NCBI RefSeq assembly: GCF_009664855.1
Contig: NZ_CP045928.1
Coordinates: 1,201,049-1,265,048 of the forward strand
Direction of reading: 5' to 3'
DNA: 64,000 nucleotides
From: Flavobacterium sp. SLB02
GTDB lineage: Bacteria; Bacteroidota; Bacteroidia; Flavobacteriales; Flavobacteriaceae
Positions 52,563 to 63,685 of the stretch are shown here, one piece after another; the stretch's first letter is position 1, and the number at the start of each line of letters is the position of its first letter. The position numbers and the translations under genes were made by a program. The notes beneath the pieces are model-generated. The model searched no databases. It had not been told where the DNA came from and saw nothing but the letters and a program-made list of their open reading frames with translations.

Positions 52563-55500
52563 ATGAAAAGAAAAATTATTTTTACTTTATCGTGTAGATG
52601 TATACTGGTTATTTTTTTATTACTCTCTGTTAGTACAAAGCTCTTTAGTCAATCAATAAATAATTATACATTTGTTGGTACTACAGCGGCGGGTTTTACA
52701 CCAATTACAGGCGGAAATACATTAACATGGACAGGGTCTACAGATGATGCAGTATCTGCACTTATTCCAATAGGATTTGACTTTTGGTATATGGGTTTAC
52801 GCTATACCAATATTGGAGCAACTACCAATGGATGGTTGACTCTGGGAACTGTTGCAACAGATTTTGTTTATAACAATAATTTAGCAGCTTCCGGGTCACC
52901 CAGGCCGGTCATTGCACCTTTGTGGGATGATCTTGATATTGTTTCTACGGCCAATGTTACGTACAGGACAACGGGAACAGTAGGAAGCAGAATATTTACG
53001 ATACAATACCTTAATACAAAATGGAATTATTTAGCTGCAGGTGCAGTATGCTCTTTTCAGGTAAATCTTTATGAAACAACCGGAAAAATTGAATTTGTTT
53101 ATCGTTCTGATACTTCTGCTGTAAACGCCTCTTCAGCTTCTATTGGAATTACTGCGACAGCTACCGGATCGGGAAATTATTTGTCAGTAAATAATGCAGG
53201 CACCAGCGTAAGTTCTACTACTGTAGCAAGTGTGACAACCAAACGGGTAACAGGCAGAACATATGGGTTTACCTCACCAGTACCCATTGCCCCAGGTAAT
53301 CTTAGTTTCTCAGCGATAACGCTCTCTTCAATGACACTTAACTGGAATGACCTCTCTGCAAATGAAAGAGGCTTTGTTATTTATCGTTCTACAGATGGAA
53401 TTAACTATTCTTTTGTAAGTCAGACTGCAGCTGGAACTACTTTATCATCACAAACTGGGCTGACGACAGGAACAACTTATTACTGGAGAGTAAATGCCAT
53501 TACAGAAGGAGCAATGAGTAGCCCCATTAGCGGAACTCAGGCAACCACTTGTAATGGGCCTATTATTTCTCAGTTACCAGTAACAAATTTAATCGCCTAT
53601 TATAAGTTTGAAGGAAATGCAGTTGATGCAACGGGTAATAATTCCGGCACTTTTCAAGGAGCTACACCTACACCATCTGCCGATCGGTTCAATAATACGG
53701 GAAAGGCCTACAACTTTAATGGAACTACTAACTGTATCTCTACCAGTAATTTATATGTCAACCCTGCCTCAGTAAGTGTTTCTTCCTGGTTTAAAACAAC
53801 CACCACGATTGGTGGTGCGTTAGTGGGATTTTCAAGCATCCAGACAGGTGGAGGAGGTACAAGGGATCGATTTATTTATATGACCAGTACAGGTGTATTA
53901 TATTTTGGTGTAGCACCTGGTGCTGCTAAAAAATACATCAACACAACCACTTCTTACAATGATGGGAACTGGCATATGGTTACTGCTACGCTTGGAGGGG
54001 GAGGCATGAAATTATATGTTGATGGTGTACTTTCTGCTAGTGATTTAACGATAACAACTGCTGAGACTACAACCGGATATTGGCGATTGGGATATAGCGA
54101 TATTTCCACATGGCCTAATGAATCTTCAAGTCATTTCTTTCAGGGAACTCTGGATGATATGTTGATTTACCATCGGGAATTATCTGCTTCTGAGGTAAGT
54201 GTACTATACAATTCACCAGATGGTGCAGGAAGTAATTCTCCCGTTTGCGCCGGAGCCACTCTTAATCTTGCTGCTTCTACTACAGCAGGAGCTAGTTATT
54301 TATGGACAGGCCCTAATGGTTTTACTTCGGTGCTACAAAACCCAAGTCTTACTTATTCAGCAGCAAATGCAGGTGTTTATACAGTACAGGTAACTTTACC
54401 AGGATGTGCTGTAACTACAACGGCCTATACAAATGTTGTATCTACTACAGCGAGCGGACAATGGACTGGCAATGTGAGTACTGATTGGGCTAATGCTGCT
54501 AATTGGTGTAGCGGAACTTTACCAACACCTACTACCGATGTAGTAATTACGGCAGGCGCAACCAGAATGCCTAACATTAGTACAAGTGTGAATAGCCGAA
54601 GTCTTACCATAAATAATGGAGCAAGTTTAACATTGACAGGTACAGGGACTTTAAATATTACGGGCACCCTGATAAACAATGGTATTTTTACAAATACCGG
54701 AACTATAAATTTTAACGGAACAACTGGTCAGCAGACTTTTTCAGGTCTTGCTTCATTTTTTAATCTAACACTAAGTAATAGCAACGGATTGTTATTACCC
54801 TTAGGTATTACTATTAATAATGACCTAATAATTGCTTCGGGTACGTTAAATGCAAATAATTTCAATATTAATATAGCGGGCAATTGGACAAACAATACAT
54901 CGGTTATAGCCTTTACAGCAGGTACAGGTACGGTTACCTTTAATAGTGTAACAGCCAAAGTCATTGGAGGAACTTTTTCAACCACTTTTCATAACCTCGC
55001 TATAGCAAATGTTGGAAACACTATTAGCCTTGCCATCAATACCAATATTATTGGAAATCTTTCTATAAATACCGGAACTTTTGATTTAGGAAGCTTTACA
55101 GCTAACCGAACTGCAGTTGGCGGTACACTTACCGTTGCTAATAATGCTAAACTAAAAATAGGAGGTACAAATACTTTTCCTTCAAATTACACAACTAATA
55201 CATTGGTTACGGCCAGTACTGTTGAATATTCTGGTACTAATCAAACTGTTGCCAATCAGGTTTACGGAAACTTACAGTTAAGCAGTTCTGGTGGTGTAGC
55301 AGTAAAAAATTTCCCCGCTACAGCTTTAACCATAATTGGTAATTTGACCAGTGCAATAGGTGCCGGAACTTCTGTAACCTTTACAGCTGGTTCGGCTATT
55401 ACGATAAATGGAAATATTGTAATTGGAGCTTCGACCACGTTTAATGGTGGTAATTTTATTCATAATATAGGCGGAAACTGGACAAATACCGGCACATTTA

Positions 55501-58500
55501 ATGGCAATACAAGTAATATAATTTTTACAGGTTCGGGCACTACAGTAAGTGGTTCAGGTACTCAAAATTTCAATAGCCTTACAGTTTCCGCATCACTGGT
55601 TAGTTTTTCAGCAGAAGGTCTTAGTTTATCAGGAAATTTAGCTACAACTGGATCAGGGTCATTTACTCAGGCATCTGGCGGAACATTGACTATGACTGGA
55701 ACAAGTACTACTATTAGTGGAGTTTCAATTTCGGTCGATAATCTTACTATTAGTGGATCGGTAACAACTACCTCATCAATTGCCTTAACTGGTAATTTAA
55801 CAGTGAGCGGAAGCTTTACTACGAGTGCGGGAACTATTACCATGAGTGGAACTTCTAAAGCTATATCGGGTTCAGGTACAAAAACTTTTAATGTGCTTTC
55901 CCTAACAGGTACAGTTACAACTGGTGTGAATTTCAGCATTTCTTCAGGTCTTCTTGTTTATGGAAGTTTAACGGCATCAGCAGGAACAGTAACTTTTACC
56001 GGGACTTCTAGTTTGAGTGGAATAGCTAACTTATTTAATGTAATAATCAATGGAACCTCCCTTCAATTATCTGCAAATGCAACCTTAGGTATTGCCGGAG
56101 CACTTACTGTTACAGCGGGAACGCTTAATGTAAGTTCAATACCTAACACCGTAAATTTTAATGGTAATGGGGCACAAAGTATCAATGCAATTACCTATAA
56201 TAATTTAGTAACAAGTAATGCAGGTAATAAGACTGCAGCCGGGGCAATAATAGTAAATAATGATATAACAATAGGATTAGGTACCACTTTTATAGCTGGC
56301 ACCTATACACATTCTATTTATAACAATTGGCACAATAACGGTAGTTTTAATGCCGGAACAAGTACTGTACTGTTTCTTGGTAGTCAAAATTCAGTAATTA
56401 GTGGCGCCACTACTTTTAATATTGTAACACTTAATAATACCAGCTCAGCAATAACACTTACTTTGCTAAGTAATATTTCGGTAGCTACCATTAATATGAC
56501 CACCGGCACTATCTTAACAGAAGCCAATACATTGACTATTACAACCACAAGAACTGGAAATGGTATTATATTGGGCACGATAACCAGAAACCATTCCTTT
56601 TTATCGGGGACATCTTATGCTTTTGAAGGACCTAACAACTTGATTACTTTTACTCTTGCATCAGCTATTAATAGTGTAACAATAACTGCCATAAGTGCCC
56701 CTGTTAGCGATTTTCCATTTAATGGATCAATAAACCGTACTTATACTGTTACTATTCCTTCTGGAACATATGATAATGCAACACTTCGACTTCATTATGA
56801 AGACAATGAACTCAATGGTAGTAATGAAAGTACTATGGCTTTGTGGAAATATAATGGGGCTTTGTGGGGGTATAGTGGTAAAACATCAAATGATACAGCG
56901 AGTAATTATATTGAGCAAACGTTATTACTCACTATAACAAACCGCTGGACCATATCTGATAATTCAAATGCAGTACAATGGAATGGCAGTGTTAGTACAG
57001 ATTGGAACACTGCTGCTAATTGGACGGTTACTCAAGGGGCAGCTTCGGCTCCTCCTGCTGCAACTGATATAGTAAATTTAGGTACTTCAACTTTTACTAA
57101 CCAGCCTACTATAAGCACTGCGGTAACAGTCAAAAATATCAATTTTGGTAGCCTAAAAGCCGTAAACTTGTCAATGACTGCAGGCGGATCGCTGGTTTCA
57201 TCCAACATGAATGGAATCTGGAGTACCAATGCGGTACATACGATTAATGTAAATGGACAGACCATTAGTGTTAATGGTGATTTGGCATTGAGTGATGGTA
57301 CAAGTGGCCATGCCATTAATTTAAATATAGGCTCTGGTATAGTAAATATTAATGGAGCACTAACCGAAAATGGCCATGCCAACATTGTATTTACAGGAAC
57401 AGGAAGTCTAAACATTGGAGGTGATTTTGATTATGTAAATGGCATTTTTACACCTGGATCCGGTACCGTTACCTATTCCGGTAGTTCAAATCAGAATGTA
57501 GGTATTGTAAATTATAATAACCTAACGATTAATAAAACGGCAGGTAATGCAATTGCTACTAGTGCTTTAACCATTGGAGGAGATCTGAGCATTACAGCAG
57601 GTGAATTTGATAGTAATGGGACTACCGTTATTACTGGAAATGTAACTATCGCTTCTGGAACTATTTTTCAGAATAACAGTACCGTAAATGTTGGAGGTAA
57701 TTGGAACAATAACGGCTCTTTTACCTCAAACAATTCTGGAACAAGTGTCATTTTTAATGGGACTGGAACACAAACAATATCAGCAACAACCTTTAATAAT
57801 CTTGAATTCAATAAACCAGTAGGAACTGTTGCTACACTAATAGGCGATGTAACCATTAAAGGGAATCTTAACGGTACTTCTGGAACTCTTGATATCAAGT
57901 CGTTTTTCTTTAATAGAGAGGTTTTGGGCGGGACAGCAACATTAAATGATGCCGGTACTTTAATTATCGCCGCAGATAATGCCCCAAATAAATTTGCCAA
58001 TTATGCTTTGAGCGTCAATAGTACGGTAGTTTTTAATGGAACAGGCACGCAAAATTTACTATTGCCAGGGGTTGTTTATGGAAATATAATTTTTAGAAAT
58101 GCGGGCACAAAAATATTATATACACCAATTACCGTTAAAAATGATTTAGCTATAGAAAGTACAGCCGCTTTTAATGGAGGGGCAAATACCATCACTCTAA
58201 ATGGAAACTGGCTCAATAATGGAACATTTGTTCCTGCAACCAGTACGCTGCTATTCACAGGTAGCACAAAAAATATTACAGGTAACACAACCTTTAATAA
58301 AGTAACAGTTACCGGAAGCTATACCATTTTAAATAATGTCACTTTTAATGGGTTACTTAATATAACTAGTTCAGGAGCTCTTAATGGTGGAGTAAATATT
58401 AACACCACCCTTAATGCCGACTTGATCAATAGCGGTACATTAAATACATTGGGTACAACCTCTTTTACAGGGAATGTTTTACAAACCCTAAGCCTTATTA

Positions 58501-61500
58501 ATGCTGTTTCAACAGTAGCTGTAACTGTTAATTTTAATGGTACTGTTTCACCAGTATTAAATTCTACCTCAGCTCCACAATTCGGATACCTGAATATCAA
58601 TAATACTGGAGGTGTTAATGCAAGTGTTGGCTGGACCATTGCTTATGCACTTACTGTGGGCTCTGGAGCATCTTTTAATGGAGGAGCGTCAACTCATAAT
58701 TTACTGGGTACACTAACAAATAATGGTTCAATTACCAGCGCGGGAACTTTAAACTTTATTCCTTCGTCTGCTGTTACACTAAATATGGGAACTAATTTTT
58801 TAAGCACAGGAACTGTGGTTTTTGGAGGTACAGGTGCTACAACACTTGCTGGAAATCCCACTTCATTACAGAACATGCTAATTTCAAATACAAATGCAGC
58901 AGGTATTACTTCTGTTTCTAATCTCACAATTACAAACAATTTCACCATTAATAATGGCTCCCTATTTAATGCTGGAAGTTATGGTTATTTACTAGGTGGT
59001 AATCTATTAAATAATGGAACTTTAAATAGTCAAACGTCTATTTTTACTGTAAATGGAAGTGCTACTCAAGATCTGTACTCCATTTCTCCTTTATATCAGC
59101 TTATCTTAAACAATAGTGGTGGAACCGTTACTATATCCTCAAATATAACTGTTAATAATGCCCTGAGTTTTACAGCAGGAAAAATTCAAACAGGCAATTA
59201 TATAGTTATCCAACCAATTACGGGTTCAGTTTCAGGAGCAGCACAGAATACGGGTTGGATATACGGCAGGTTGCAGAAAAATACAGGAACCGGAGTAATT
59301 ACTAAAACATTCGAAATAGGAAATTCGACTAGTTATCTTCCTGTTTCCGTTGCATTTGCTAATATTAGTACTTCCGGAGATTTGACTGTGACTACTAGCG
59401 AAGGTGATTACCCAAACATCAGTAATTCACTGATCAATCCGGACAAAAGCGTAAACAGGTACTGGACAATGAATAATAGTGGTATTATTTTCAGCTCTGC
59501 GAATGTTACTTTTAATTACACAGCAGCAGACGTGGATGCCGGGGCAGCTAACAACGCTTTTATTTTAGGTGAATACAATAGTAGCTCCTGGAATTATCCA
59601 ATGGTGACGACTTTAACAGCAACAAGTCTTACAGCAACAGGAATTACCTATTTTGCAGATTTTCAAATTGGCCAGCTAACTATTTCTATTAAAACATGGG
59701 ATGGCGGCGCAGGAACTGCCAATTGGGGAGATGCAGCCAACTGGAATGTTGATGGTGTTCCCACAGTGAACGACAATGTACAATTAACAGGACCTTACAT
59801 TATTAATATCAATGTTGCTGCTACAACTAAGAATTTGCTATTAAGTGATCTTGGTTTGGTTTTAAGTACAGTTGGAGGAAATACACTTACGATTTCAGGA
59901 GATTTAACCCTGGCCTCAGGAACATTTAATATAGCTGGAGCATTCCCATCAATAACAGGGTTTGTTGATGTATCGGCAGGGACCGTCAGATTTAACGGAT
60001 CAGGCTCACAAACCATACCAGCATATAATTATTATAACCTTCAAAGTAGTTCAAGTGGTGTCAGGGTTTTTGCATCAACTGGTACAATTGGCATTACGAA
60101 CACATTCATTCCAGGAACAAACAGCTATACAGTTACAGGAAGTACTGTAAGCTATAATGGTACTGGGGCACAAACAATAGCAGCAACTCCTTACCATAAT
60201 CTGATATTGGATAATGCAGGAATAAAAACCTTTGCTGCGGGTATTACCAGTATTGCCGGAAGTCTAACCAATGCAAGTACAATTACTTCCGATGCAATAT
60301 CCAATGCGGGTACGATTAGTTATAACGGCACAACCGATCAAACCATTACTGACATGAATTATTATAATCTTGATGCCTCAAACCTATCAGGAATTGTTAC
60401 TCTGGAAGACGTAACTGTTATGGGGGGCTTTAGTGTAAGCCTTGGAGATGTTCATATTGGAAGTACGAATCAGGAGCATAAAATTAATGTTTACGACGAT
60501 ATCACTATTGCCAGTGGAGCAACATTGATTGTATCCTCATCTTCAGATGCTAAACATTCAGTGAATATAGGAGGAGATATAATCAGTAACGGAGTACTGG
60601 ATATGGCTACCGACTCAAATAGTTTTGCGACGATGAATTTTATAAGAAATGGAAACCAGACCATATCCGGATCGGGGATTAGTTCTTTTTATAAAATTAT
60701 AGTAAATCAGGGATACAGCAATACCAATACACTAGATGTAATTACTCCCGGCTTTGTTGTTCCAGACGGTTTCTTGACTTTAAGTAATGGAACATTTAAA
60801 CTCGATAATACCAGTTTGAGTATAACGCCATTTGTACTAGATCTTAGCAATAGTCCTTATTTAATTCCTTCAAGTGCCGGGTTGTCGGTAAATGCCGGTA
60901 CAGTTAATTCAACTACAATGAATTGGACTGTTGCTGGATCTGTACAAGTAAGCGGAGGAACCTTGAATATGGGGGATACTATAGATAACATAGTAATCCC
61001 TATGAATCAGGCTCAATTTTCTATCACAGGTGGAACATTAAATTTAGCCTCAGCAATTAGTAACCCCGGTACAGCATGGAATTTTAATATGCAGGGAGGA
61101 ATTATGAATGTAAATACGTATGGCAGTACAGTTAGCAGTATTGCTCCTTTTAATATGGATGTTACTACAGACAATTTTAGTGTCTCAGGAGGGGCAATCA
61201 TAATTCAAAATTCGGGAGGAACTGCAGAACAGAATCTGGGCTATCAAAATCTGTCTACAAGTGGTACTGGATTTACCGGAGGAACACTTCAAATGGGGAA
61301 TTCTGTTACCGTAGGAACTCAGATAATGATTATTAATACCACTAACCCGCTGTTTAATTTACAAGTGAGTAACGCTGGTGTTAGGGTTCCTTTGGTCAAT
61401 AATGATTTAACAGTTATGAATAATGTTACCGTTACCGCAGGTATATTGGATATTAATGAAAAGCTAATCACAATAGGAGGAAACATCAGTAATGGCGGAA

Positions 61501-63101
61501 GTTTTATTGTTGATGAGGGAACTGTTAAAATGAATGGAACTAATCCACAAACTATCGCTGCATCCGCTTTTACAGGAAATGTGATTAGAAACTTAACCAT
61601 TGCCAACCCGGCTGGTGTTGGTTTAGGAGGCGCATTAAACCTGACCGAAATATTGCTTGTAAATACTGGTACTTTAAGTTCTGCAGGTAATCTTACATTG
61701 ATTTCAACAGTCGATAAGACGGCGCTAATTGATGGAAGTGGTGCTGGGGCAGTATCAGGGAATGTTACCATGCAGCGTTACCTTGTTGCCGGTTTTGGTT
61801 ATAAATATTTTAGCCCTCCTTTCCAGAATGCAACGGTTAACAGTTTTGCATCAACGGTAGATTTAAATGCCAGTTTTCCTAATTTTTACAATTATATTGA
61901 AAATAAGGTTAGTAGTGGTTTTACTTCATATACTAATCCTTCAGATCTCTTATATCCTTTGCAGGGTTATACCGCAGACTTTGGATCTAGTACAGTACAA
62001 AAGACGGTAAATATGACAGGACTTGTAAATAATGGTAGTCTTTCGACCACGTTATACAACAACAATCAACTGTATACCAAAGGTTTTAACCTAGTTGGAA
62101 ATCCATATCCATCTCCTATTAATTGGGATTCGTCAACAGGTTGGAATAAGACAAACATAGACAATGCTATTTATTTCTTTAATTCAGGATCAGTAAGTCA
62201 GTATACAGGAGCATACAGTACTTATATCAATGGAGTATCGAGCGACGGGGTTGCAAGTCCAATTATTGCTTCTATGCAAGGTTTCTTTGTACACGTTAGT
62301 GATGGGATATATCCTGTTACCGGAACTCTTGGTATCAATAATACGACACGAATAAATGATCTTTCACCCATATTTCATAAATCTACGATGCGTACAGCTA
62401 AGCCTGATTCTGATAGAATTATGATTAGAATAAGTGCTAATTTTTCAAATCATACCCAGTCAGCCGATCCATTGGTTGTTTATTCGGCCAATGGGGCAAC
62501 TTCCAATTTTGACAAGAGCTATGATGCTATAAAACTGATGAATATAGATGATCAGCTGCCCAATTTATACTCCATAGCAGAGGATAAATCAAAATTAGTA
62601 ATCAATGGGCTTTCCCAAATGGATGCTACAACAGTAATTCCTCTGGGAATAAAAACGGAACGAGAGGGTAAAATAAGTTTTAATCTTCGGGATCTTGAAA
62701 ACTTGCCTATAAATCTTAATGTCTATTTAAGAGACACTGAAACAGGTATCAACAAAGATTTACAGAAGGATCCTGTCTACACCGTAAATCTAAAAAAGGG
62801 AACTATAGAAAATCGTTTCTTTTTGATTTTCACACCTGCAGATGGTGTTATTGAAAATAATGACAACATTTTTTTTGCTTATGGGTCAGGTGCAGATATG
62901 TTTATTAAAATTAAGTTGGTAAAGGAGCAGCGTGGTACACTATTTATTCACAATGTTTTAGGCCAGGAAATTTCAAGTACTTCAATAAGTGGAAACGGAG
63001 AATATAAACTGAATCAACTAACTTCAAATTTAGTGTACTTGGTTAGTTTTATTACTTCAAGCAGTAAGTATAACGTTAAAATAATTACTACTGAGAGGTA
63101 A
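52563..63101 (+). CDS. Giant T9SS-secreted beta-helical protein, putative adhesin
   Basis: 3512 residues. Signal peptide to about 30. An N-terminal beta domain (31-238), a fibronectin type III domain about 240-328 (APGNLSFSAITLSSMTLNWN), a LamG-type jelly-roll about 342-552 (NLIAYYKFEGNAVDATGNNS), an Ig-like domain about 556-628 (CAGATLNLAASTTAGASYLW), then ~2400 residues of short repeats. Three module starts share W-x-G-x(2-6)-W-x-x-A-A-N-W: near 634, 1470 and 2376. Repeats carry G-N-W-x-N-N-G-S/T-F and G-T-G/V-T-x-F-N-G-T/S-G. The tail (about 3440-3512) has FIHNVLGQEI and LVYLVSFITS, type A T9SS sorting motifs. Rich in Thr, Ser, Asn, Gly; almost no Cys. Fits a long surface fibre or adhesin. 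Confidence 0.85.
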   Translation: MKRKIIFTLSCRCILVIFLLLSVSTKLFSQSINNYTFVGTTAAGFTPITGGNTLTWTGSTDDAVSALIPIGFDFWYMGLRYTNIGATTNGWLTLGTVATDFVYNNNLAASGSPRPVIAPLWDDLDIVSTANVTYRTTGTVGSRIFTIQYLNTKWNYLAAGAVCSFQVNLYETTGKIEFVYRSDTSAVNASSASIGITATATGSGNYLSVNNAGTSVSSTTVASVTTKRVTGRTYGFTSPVPIAPGNLSFSAITLSSMTLNWNDLSANERGFVIYRSTDGINYSFVSQTAAGTTLSSQTGLTTGTTYYWRVNAITEGAMSSPISGTQATTCNGPIISQLPVTNLIAYYKFEGNAVDATGNNSGTFQGATPTPSADRFNNTGKAYNFNGTTNCISTSNLYVNPASVSVSSWFKTTTTIGGALVGFSSIQTGGGGTRDRFIYMTSTGVLYFGVAPGAAKKYINTTTSYNDGNWHMVTATLGGGGMKLYVDGVLSASDLTITTAETTTGYWRLGYSDISTWPNESSSHFFQGTLDDMLIYHRELSASEVSVLYNSPDGAGSNSPVCAGATLNLAASTTAGASYLWTGPNGFTSVLQNPSLTYSAANAGVYTVQVTLPGCAVTTTAYTNVVSTTASGQWTGNVSTDWANAANWCSGTLPTPTTDVVITAGATRMPNISTSVNSRSLTINNGASLTLTGTGTLNITGTLINNGIFTNTGTINFNGTTGQQTFSGLASFFNLTLSNSNGLLLPLGITINNDLIIASGTLNANNFNINIAGNWTNNTSVIAFTAGTGTVTFNSVTAKVIGGTFSTTFHNLAIANVGNTISLAINTNIIGNLSINTGTFDLGSFTANRTAVGGTLTVANNAKLKIGGTNTFPSNYTTNTLVTASTVEYSGTNQTVANQVYGNLQLSSSGGVAVKNFPATALTIIGNLTSAIGAGTSVTFTAGSAITINGNIVIGASTTFNGGNFIHNIGGNWTNTGTFNGNTSNIIFTGSGTTVSGSGTQNFNSLTVSASLVSFSAEGLSLSGNLATTGSGSFTQASGGTLTMTGTSTTISGVSISVDNLTISGSVTTTSSIALTGNLTVSGSFTTSAGTITMSGTSKAISGSGTKTFNVLSLTGTVTTGVNFSISSGLLVYGSLTASAGTVTFTGTSSLSGIANLFNVIINGTSLQLSANATLGIAGALTVTAGTLNVSSIPNTVNFNGNGAQSINAITYNNLVTSNAGNKTAAGAIIVNNDITIGLGTTFIAGTYTHSIYNNWHNNGSFNAGTSTVLFLGSQNSVISGATTFNIVTLNNTSSAITLTLLSNISVATINMTTGTILTEANTLTITTTRTGNGIILGTITRNHSFLSGTSYAFEGPNNLITFTLASAINSVTITAISAPVSDFPFNGSINRTYTVTIPSGTYDNATLRLHYEDNELNGSNESTMALWKYNGALWGYSGKTSNDTASNYIEQTLLLTITNRWTISDNSNAVQWNGSVSTDWNTAANWTVTQGAASAPPAATDIVNLGTSTFTNQPTISTAVTVKNINFGSLKAVNLSMTAGGSLVSSNMNGIWSTNAVHTINVNGQTISVNGDLALSDGTSGHAINLNIGSGIVNINGALTENGHANIVFTGTGSLNIGGDFDYVNGIFTPGSGTVTYSGSSNQNVGIVNYNNLTINKTAGNAIATSALTIGGDLSITAGEFDSNGTTVITGNVTIASGTIFQNNSTVNVGGNWNNNGSFTSNNSGTSVIFNGTGTQTISATTFNNLEFNKPVGTVATLIGDVTIKGNLNGTSGTLDIKSFFFNREVLGGTATLNDAGTLIIAADNAPNKFANYALSVNSTVVFNGTGTQNLLLPGVVYGNIIFRNAGTKILYTPITVKNDLAIESTAAFNGGANTITLNGNWLNNGTFVPATSTLLFTGSTKNITGNTTFNKVTVTGSYTILNNVTFNGLLNITSSGALNGGVNINTTLNADLINSGTLNTLGTTSFTGNVLQTLSLINAVSTVAVTVNFNGTVSPVLNSTSAPQFGYLNINNTGGVNASVGWTIAYALTVGSGASFNGGASTHNLLGTLTNNGSITSAGTLNFIPSSAVTLNMGTNFLSTGTVVFGGTGATTLAGNPTSLQNMLISNTNAAGITSVSNLTITNNFTINNGSLFNAGSYGYLLGGNLLNNGTLNSQTSIFTVNGSATQDLYSISPLYQLILNNSGGTVTISSNITVNNALSFTAGKIQTGNYIVIQPITGSVSGAAQNTGWIYGRLQKNTGTGVITKTFEIGNSTSYLPVSVAFANISTSGDLTVTTSEGDYPNISNSLINPDKSVNRYWTMNNSGIIFSSANVTFNYTAADVDAGAANNAFILGEYNSSSWNYPMVTTLTATSLTATGITYFADFQIGQLTISIKTWDGGAGTANWGDAANWNVDGVPTVNDNVQLTGPYIININVAATTKNLLLSDLGLVLSTVGGNTLTISGDLTLASGTFNIAGAFPSITGFVDVSAGTVRFNGSGSQTIPAYNYYNLQSSSSGVRVFASTGTIGITNTFIPGTNSYTVTGSTVSYNGTGAQTIAATPYHNLILDNAGIKTFAAGITSIAGSLTNASTITSDAISNAGTISYNGTTDQTITDMNYYNLDASNLSGIVTLEDVTVMGGFSVSLGDVHIGSTNQEHKINVYDDITIASGATLIVSSSSDAKHSVNIGGDIISNGVLDMATDSNSFATMNFIRNGNQTISGSGISSFYKIIVNQGYSNTNTLDVITPGFVVPDGFLTLSNGTFKLDNTSLSITPFVLDLSNSPYLIPSSAGLSVNAGTVNSTTMNWTVAGSVQVSGGTLNMGDTIDNIVIPMNQAQFSITGGTLNLASAISNPGTAWNFNMQGGIMNVNTYGSTVSSIAPFNMDVTTDNFSVSGGAIIIQNSGGTAEQNLGYQNLSTSGTGFTGGTLQMGNSVTVGTQIMIINTTNPLFNLQVSNAGVRVPLVNNDLTVMNNVTVTAGILDINEKLITIGGNISNGGSFIVDEGTVKMNGTNPQTIAASAFTGNVIRNLTIANPAGVGLGGALNLTEILLVNTGTLSSAGNLTLISTVDKTALIDGSGAGAVSGNVTMQRYLVAGFGYKYFSPPFQNATVNSFASTVDLNASFPNFYNYIENKVSSGFTSYTNPSDLLYPLQGYTADFGSSTVQKTVNMTGLVNNGSLSTTLYNNNQLYTKGFNLVGNPYPSPINWDSSTGWNKTNIDNAIYFFNSGSVSQYTGAYSTYINGVSSDGVASPIIASMQGFFVHVSDGIYPVTGTLGINNTTRINDLSPIFHKSTMRTAKPDSDRIMIRISANFSNHTQSADPLVVYSANGATSNFDKSYDAIKLMNIDDQLPNLYSIAEDKSKLVINGLSQMDATTVIPLGIKTEREGKISFNLRDLENLPINLNVYLRDTETGINKDLQKDPVYTVNLKKGTIENRFFLIFTPADGVIENNDNIFFAYGSGADMFIKIKLVKEQRGTLFIHNVLGQEISSTSISGNGEYKLNQLTSNLVYLVSFITSSSKYNVKIITTER

Positions 63102-63148
63102 ATAAAGATAAATGATGATAACTGGAATGATTATCAAAATGAAGTAAG

Positions 63149-63682
63149 ATGAAAAATAAAATAAAATACTTTTTTAATAGCAAAATATCCATAGTGATTG
63201 TTTTTTCTATTGCCTTTTTTTTAACCACTTTTTCAGCCCATGCCCAAGGTCCGGAGAACCCTCCCAAACCTGTAGTAATATATGTAAATCCGGCACAGGG
63301 ATTGAATTTTGGAGCTTTTTATCAGGGAGGTACAGGAGGTTCAGTGATTGTGTATCCAAACGGATCAAGAGCAACAACAGGCAGCGTAATACAAACCAGT
63401 CAGGGGTTTTCCTTTTCTCCGGCAATATTTGAAGTAGAGGCCGAACCTGGTACATTGGTTACTATTGTAAATGGACCCGATGTTATTCTTACCGGAAGTA
63501 ACGGAGGCACAATAGTTCTAAGTATAGGTAGTGCAGATCCACCAAGCCCCTTTATTGCGACAGCCACTTCTCCTTCAAGAACCCTCATTAGAGTAGGTGG
63601 TACATTAACTATAGGTAATCCGCTAGTTAATCCTCCGGGAAATTATAACGGTACCTTTTCTGTAACATTTATTCAACCCTAA
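63149..63682 (+). CDS. Second DUF4402 domain protein
   Basis: 177 residues. Signal peptide about 1-31 (FFLTTFSAHAQ). DUF4402 pattern: NPAQGLNFGAFYQGGTGGSV, VYPNGSRATTGSVIQTSQGF, RVGGTLTIGNP and a C-terminal strand GTFSVTFIQP. It differs clearly from the copy at 51061, so it may be a second subunit type (tip or adaptor). It starts 48 bp after the giant gene and 4 bp before the usher-like gene. Confidence 0.82.
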   Translation: MKNKIKYFFNSKISIVIVFSIAFFLTTFSAHAQGPENPPKPVVIYVNPAQGLNFGAFYQGGTGGSVIVYPNGSRATTGSVIQTSQGFSFSPAIFEVEAEPGTLVTIVNGPDVILTGSNGGTIVLSIGSADPPSPFIATATSPSRTLIRVGGTLTIGNPLVNPPGNYNGTFSVTFIQP

Positions 63683-63685
63683 TCA

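Noticed and set aside
54425..61771. About ten minus-strand open frames inside the giant gene
   Set aside because: They arise from the repetitive Thr/Asn/Gly/Ser codon pattern; residue use (Val/Pro/Leu-rich, no domains) is that of a shadow frame.
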